DNA from: Gallionellales bacterium RIFCSPLOWO2_02_FULL_59_110
GTDB taxonomy: Bacteria; Pseudomonadota; Gammaproteobacteria; Burkholderiales; Gallionellaceae
Length of the DNA: 33,942 nt
Direction: 5' to 3'
Assembly: GCA_001801215.1 (NCBI GenBank)
Contig: MGXA01000104.1
Coordinates: forward strand, 1-33,942
The position numbers and the translations under genes are program-made. This document shows positions 29,542 through 33,942 of this stretch, piece after piece. How positions within the stretch are numbered: position 1 is the stretch's first letter; every line of letters begins with the position of its first letter. Below the pieces are notes generated by a model, which was not told the origin of the DNA, did not search any database, and was given only the letters and a program-made list of their open reading frames with translations.

Positions 29542-30354
29542 TCATTTTTTTCCGGCGGGGAGAGCCGTTTTCCTGAAACGCATGGTTATGGCCGCCAGCA
29601 GGCGCTCTTCGATCAACTCGTTTTCCTGCAACAGCACAAACTCGATCCGGCCTTCCTTCGGCACCGGTTCCACGGAGCCGGATATTTTGCTGGTCAAGGC
29701 CAGCACGGGGATATGGGCGGTTTCAGATGTCGCCTTCAGGCTCTCCAGCAAAGCGAATAAATCCGGTTCTCCCGCCAGCAGGTTGGTGACCACCAGATCC
29801 GGATGGGCGCATTTCGCCAGGTTGACGGCTTCCTCTTTGCCCAGCGCCTGAATCACTTCATATTCTTCCTGCGCCAGCATCATGGCCAGCAGCTTCAGCT
29901 CATCCTGATCGGTATGCACCACCATCACCTTGCGGTGCGCCCCGTTTTCGCCTTCGCGGGGGATGCAGCGCCGCAAGGCATGGAGCAATTCCGCGCGTTC
30001 CACCGGTTTGACCAGATAATCTGCGGCTCCCAGGCGAAAGCCCAGCGCCTGACGATCCAGCACCGAAACGATCACCACGGGGATGTCGCGGGTGCGGGGG
30101 ATGGCCTTCAGTTCGGTCAATACCTGCCAGCCATCCATGTCGGGCAGCAGCAGGTCCAGCGTGATGGCCATCGGGCGGCACTGCGCCGCAAGCTCCAGGG
30201 CCTGGCTGCCGCTTTGCGCAATCAATGTCTGATAACCCGCCTTGATGAGATGCAGGGACAGCAGTTTCGCCGCCTGCGGGTTGTCTTCCACCACCAGGAC
30301 GGTGTTGCCCGCCTCCGGGCAGATTTCCTTTTTGTTGTCGGCTGAATTGTCCAT
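29542..30354 (-). CDS. Response regulator with two REC domains (second degenerate)
   Basis: REC1 TVLVVEDNPQAAKLLSL...ITLDLLLPDMDGW...YLVKPVERAELL; REC2 lacks phospho-Asp (DLVVTNLL). Confidence 0.85.
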   Translation of the reverse strand: MDNSADNKKEICPEAGNTVLVVEDNPQAAKLLSLHLIKAGYQTLIAQSGSQALELAAQCRPMAITLDLLLPDMDGWQVLTELKAIPRTRDIPVVIVSVLDRQALGFRLGAADYLVKPVERAELLHALRRCIPREGENGAHRKVMVVHTDQDELKLLAMMLAQEEYEVIQALGKEEAVNLAKCAHPDLVVTNLLAGEPDLFALLESLKATSETAHIPVLALTSKISGSVEPVPKEGRIEFVLLQENELIEERLLAAITMRFRKTALPAGKK

Positions 30355-30369
30355 AAGGGCTTCCCCTGA

Positions 30370-31644
30370 TTATGGCGAACTGTTCTTCCCATTTTCGCCG
30401 GGTTGCAAGGGCAGCGTGACATGGAAGGTGCTGCCCGTACCGAAGATGCTGTCGACCCAGATGCGCCCACCATGCGCTTCCACCAGCCGTTTGGAAAGTG
30501 CGAGCCCCAGCCCGGTCCCCTCGTGGCGCCGGGCATGCGAATCGTCCACCTGGCCGAATTCGATAAATATGCGATCCATGTCTTCCGCGCGTATGCCGAT
30601 GCCGGTGTCGGCAACCGCCACATGCAACTGCTGGCCCTCCAGCGTGGCGGATACCGTCACGCTTCCGTGGTCGGTGAACTTCAGCGCATTCGACAGCAGG
30701 TTGTACAGCACCTGCTTGAAGCGGATATGGTCGGCAGTGATCAGCCCCAGATCAGGGGGCAGCTCCCACTGGATGCTGAGCCCCTTCTTTTCAGCCAGGC
30801 CGCGCAGGGCGGTGATGGTTTCGCGCATCATCTGGGCGATAGGGAAGGTCTCGTAAAACAGCTCCAGCCGCCCCGCTTCCACTTTCGCCAGATCCAGCAC
30901 CTCGTTGATCAGGCGCAGCAACAGTTGCCCGCCATCGTGGATGTCTCCCAGATATTCCCGTTGCTCGGCGTTGAGCGTTCCGGGAATCTGATCCTGCAAC
31001 ACCTCGGTGAAGCCGATGATGGCATTCAGCGGGGTGCGGAATTCGTGCGACATATTGGCCAGGAACTGGCTCTTGGCGGCGCTCGCCGCCCCGATCTTCC
31101 GGTTCAATTCGCGCAGCTTGTCCATGGTGCCCTCGTAATGGACGTAGTAGCTCTGGATGCCGAGCTGCATATCCAGGTTCATGATCTTGTCCAGGGCCAG
31201 AATGTGCTCCACCACTGCCTGCGCATCATCCTTGTAGCGCTCCAGAATAATGGGGTAGATGATGCGGTGATAGAGCTGGAATGCGCCGACGAACCAGTGC
31301 GGCTCCACCATGACGGCGTTGTGGATGTAGCCGATGCGCCAGCGGCGCTCGAAGTAGGCGGCATCGTATGGGCCGCTTACCGCCTGCATCAAATAGATTT
31401 TCTGCGCCTCGGCCAGGAGCCTGATCATCGCCTCGTCCCGGAACACCTTGCGGGTTTCTGCAAAGGCGAGCAGGTGCCGGTAGAACTGCTCGGTGATGAT
31501 GTCCAGCCGCTCCTGGAACAGGTCTTGCAGGTCGCGCAGCAGTGCGACATCGCGTTCGCCGAACTGGAGGAACGCCAGCCGCTGGTTGCGGGCGGCTTCG
31601 TCAAACACCGGCATGATTATCTCGCCTTGAGGTTGTTCCGTCAT
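30370..31644 (-). CDS. Globin-coupled histidine kinase (protoglobin sensor + HisKA + HATPase_c)
   Basis: RRWRIGYIHNAVMVEPHWFVGAFQLYHRI globin-sensor motif; FLANMSHEFRTPLNAIIGF H-box; ADTGIGIRAEDMDRIF, GTGLGLALSKRLVEAHGG. Confidence 0.92.
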   Translation of the reverse strand: MTEQPQGEIIMPVFDEAARNQRLAFLQFGERDVALLRDLQDLFQERLDIITEQFYRHLLAFAETRKVFRDEAMIRLLAEAQKIYLMQAVSGPYDAAYFERRWRIGYIHNAVMVEPHWFVGAFQLYHRIIYPIILERYKDDAQAVVEHILALDKIMNLDMQLGIQSYYVHYEGTMDKLRELNRKIGAASAAKSQFLANMSHEFRTPLNAIIGFTEVLQDQIPGTLNAEQREYLGDIHDGGQLLLRLINEVLDLAKVEAGRLELFYETFPIAQMMRETITALRGLAEKKGLSIQWELPPDLGLITADHIRFKQVLYNLLSNALKFTDHGSVTVSATLEGQQLHVAVADTGIGIRAEDMDRIFIEFGQVDDSHARRHEGTGLGLALSKRLVEAHGGRIWVDSIFGTGSTFHVTLPLQPGENGKNSSP

Positions 31645-33686
31645 GCCATCACCTCATAGCCAATCGGGTCGTGTGCCTGGGCTGGTCGCGTTTTCAGGCC
31701 GCCCAGCAACTGTGCCTTTTCGGCATAATCCAGCATTGCCGCCACCAACGTGCCGTGGCTCCAGGTGAGCGGTGAAACCGAAAGGAATTCCCCGGTTTCC
31801 GGGTGAACCTGCTCCGGCAGCACGCCGGATGGCAGCGCCCTTTCAGCCGCCCACCTCAGCAGGGGCAGGGCCTGTTCCAGCGATTCGATGCTGCGCGCTG
31901 CGGCGATGCGGTACTGGGCCAGCCACAGGGTACAGATCACCCAGGGATTGCCGGGCACATCGTTGTGCGGCTCCGTCCGCTGATAATCGTCCCCCTGGTA
32001 ACGCGCCAGCCCGCCGATGCCGGTTTTTACCCACAGATGTTGCTCCACCGCCTGGGCGGTCTTGACCATGCGCTCGTCGAGCGGGTCATAGCCGCCGAAC
32101 ATCACCAGCCCGAGCAGGCTGGCATCCACGGTCATGTCCTTGATCTGTTGGCCATCCTTGAACAGGATGCCGCGCGCGAAGCGGCCATCGTCGCTGCTGT
32201 ACAGATGGCGTTCCATGGCTGCGGTGATCTCCAGCGCAGCCTCTGTGTAGGCGCGGGCGCGTTCGTTTTCCTGGAACAGGCCGGCAAGGTTGGCGGCCGC
32301 TTTCAGCCCGCCGATCACGGTGGCGGTGGTGTAGGTGAAAATGCCGCGCCGTTCTTCCCACAGGTCGAAGGAAGGCAGCGGCAACCCGGTCTTGTCGTCG
32401 CGGAAGGCCAGCAGGAAATCCGCCGCCTGCTCCACGAACGGGCTGAAAAAGGGCCGGATCGCCTCGATGTCGCGGTGGATCAGGTAATGATTCCAGATTG
32501 CCCAGATGACCAGCGCGGTTTCGTCTTCCTGGATGGGCAACAGCATTTCCTCGTTCTCCAGCCAGGGTTGCCAGGAGCTTCCCACCGAGCCGTCCGGGTT
32601 GTACTTGTGCATGAGGAAGCCGGTCTCGTTCAGAATGCTGGCGGAATAATTGAAGCCGACCGCCTTGTGCGTGCAGAATTTCAGGAAGCGCCGGCTCAGG
32701 CTGCCGTAGCCGGCGCGATCCAGCGCCTGCGCAACCACCGCGCCGTCGCGCGGCCACATGTAGCTGTAGGTGTCCTGGTTGAACTGGCGGATGTCGGTGT
32801 CATTGGCGGCGATCACCGCACCGCCATTGTCGATCTGGGTGCGCAGCACCAGCAGGCTGCGCTTGTACAGCGCCACCAGCCTGGGCGGCAGCCCGGCGAA
32901 TTCCTGTTCTCCGGCAGAAGCCCAGCGCCTCCAGTAATCGGCATTGCGTTCGATCAGGCGGCCCGGCCCGATTTGCACCACCAGCCGGTGCAGATCCTCG
33001 ACCTCGCTGTATCTGTCTCCCACGGTCATCCAATAATGGCAAACGGTTTCCTGTTCCGGGGCTAGCGCAAGATGCATGCCGATGACCGAATCCACCGAAC
33101 CCTGGGAGATGGGGTTGCCGCCCAGTTCGCCGTTTTCCGCATCGCGCCAGGTGCCTTCCAATCCGCGGTGGCGCTTGGTGCCAATGGAGAAATGCGCGAC
33201 GCCGAGCGTGGTTTCCGTGGCGCAACTCATCAGGAAATAGCGCGGGCCCTTGTAATGGATCAGGCAGGCATTTTTGGGATCGAAGAAAACCGTGTCGCCG
33301 GTCTCGTTCTCCATCACGTTGATGTCGGCATGAAAAAACAGGCGCGGCGCCAGCGGCCTGGCGGACAGGTTTTTCACCGTTACCTGCCGGATCAGGATGT
33401 TTTTTTCATAATCGATGGTGTCGCTGAAGCTCAGGCGCAGCGGCAGGCGCGCATGGGTAGCAGTCACATCCGTCACCAGGGCATCCGTAACGTAATCCAG
33501 ATGAAGCTGCCAGTTCTGGCGGTTGAGCCAGGAAAATTCGCCATCCAGCCAGACGCCGAAACGCCAGGGATAGCCGAGCGCATGGTTCTCCTTGCCGACG
33601 CGCGGATAATAGAATTCGCGCAACTGGTAGTCGAAATCGAAAGCGGCGAGCAGGGTGCCATTTCCGATGGGAAGATCGCGCGGCAT
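31641..33686 (-). CDS. Glycoside hydrolase family 15 (glucoamylase-like) protein
   Basis: MPRDLPIGNGTLLAAFDFDYQLREFYYPRVGKENH, SYMWPRDGAVVAQALDRAGY, GVLPEQVHPETGEFLSVSPLTWSHGTLVAAMLDY. Confidence 0.92.
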   Translation of the reverse strand: MPRDLPIGNGTLLAAFDFDYQLREFYYPRVGKENHALGYPWRFGVWLDGEFSWLNRQNWQLHLDYVTDALVTDVTATHARLPLRLSFSDTIDYEKNILIRQVTVKNLSARPLAPRLFFHADINVMENETGDTVFFDPKNACLIHYKGPRYFLMSCATETTLGVAHFSIGTKRHRGLEGTWRDAENGELGGNPISQGSVDSVIGMHLALAPEQETVCHYWMTVGDRYSEVEDLHRLVVQIGPGRLIERNADYWRRWASAGEQEFAGLPPRLVALYKRSLLVLRTQIDNGGAVIAANDTDIRQFNQDTYSYMWPRDGAVVAQALDRAGYGSLSRRFLKFCTHKAVGFNYSASILNETGFLMHKYNPDGSVGSSWQPWLENEEMLLPIQEDETALVIWAIWNHYLIHRDIEAIRPFFSPFVEQAADFLLAFRDDKTGLPLPSFDLWEERRGIFTYTTATVIGGLKAAANLAGLFQENERARAYTEAALEITAAMERHLYSSDDGRFARGILFKDGQQIKDMTVDASLLGLVMFGGYDPLDERMVKTAQAVEQHLWVKTGIGGLARYQGDDYQRTEPHNDVPGNPWVICTLWLAQYRIAAARSIESLEQALPLLRWAAERALPSGVLPEQVHPETGEFLSVSPLTWSHGTLVAAMLDYAEKAQLLGGLKTRPAQAHDPIGYEVMA

Positions 33687-33869
33687 GAGATGAATCCCCA
33701 AGTTGAAGTTATGACGCTATTGTCCAGGCAAAGAATAAACCGCATGGCCTGCCGCTTCCCATGGGCGGCATGCTGTATTCGCGGCTACCGGGTACTGCGT
33801 ATTGTTGTCTTGAGGGAAATATGTAGCGGCCCGCATCGGGCGAATACTCTAATTTGACTGTGTCAATAA

Positions 33870-33942
33870 ATGCCAAATACTGCCGATAACCCGGTCATCT
33901 TCTTTCATGAGGGCGATGTCATGGCTATCGACGACGAACTGG
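33870..33942 (+). CDS. Start of a divergent CDS running off the window (MPNTADNPVIFFHEGDVMAIDDEL...)
   Basis: Open frame from ATG to window end, 24 codons only. Confidence 0.4.
   Translation, partial: MPNTADNPVIFFHEGDVMAIDDEL

Noticed and set aside
31803-33065. 420-aa + strand ORF antisense to GH15
   Set aside because: Codon-phase shadow of the GH15 gene; no independent support.

Overview
The window is chromosomal DNA of a GC-rich betaproteobacterium, probably Gallionellaceae/Nitrosomonadales-like (inferred from gene content only). In order it holds: (1) part of an MSHA pilus-biogenesis locus (mshI, a PilN-like gene, mshJ, mshK, mshL, mshM, mshN); (2) comF on the minus strand; (3) a biotin cluster bioB-[DUF559 endonuclease-like]-bioF-bioH-bioC-bioD; (4) a TauE/SafE-like membrane protein, SCO1, a LuxR-type regulator, ftsK, lolA, rarA, a broken GxxExxY gene and serS, with mltF convergent; (5) tRNA-Ser(CGA), a 24-aa Lys-rich ORF, a PAS-GGDEF protein and htpG; (6) a minus-strand operon of a GH15 glycosidase, a globin-coupled histidine kinase and three response regulators. 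The most unusual content is a dense collection of dispersed palindromic repeats. Several lie inside genes or supply stop codons or termini: a ~80-bp homopurine/homopyrimidine palindrome lies in frame inside both bioF and bioH, with a third copy between ftsK and lolA. A BIME-like CCCCTCC/GGGGAGG family abuts the DUF559 gene. A 60-bp hairpin element is nested in that family with an apparent TGAT duplication, and its tip shows compensatory changes between copies. CACAGAG inverted repeats flank the GxxExxY pseudogene. Two CTAG-bounded MITE-like elements lie back to back after htpG. Both DUF559 and GxxExxY belong to PD-(D/E)XK-type nuclease families, so a nuclease-linked repeat-dispersal system, analogous to RAYT/REP but with a different enzyme, is the main hypothesis to test. 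No homology search or folding program was run; all alignments were done by eye.
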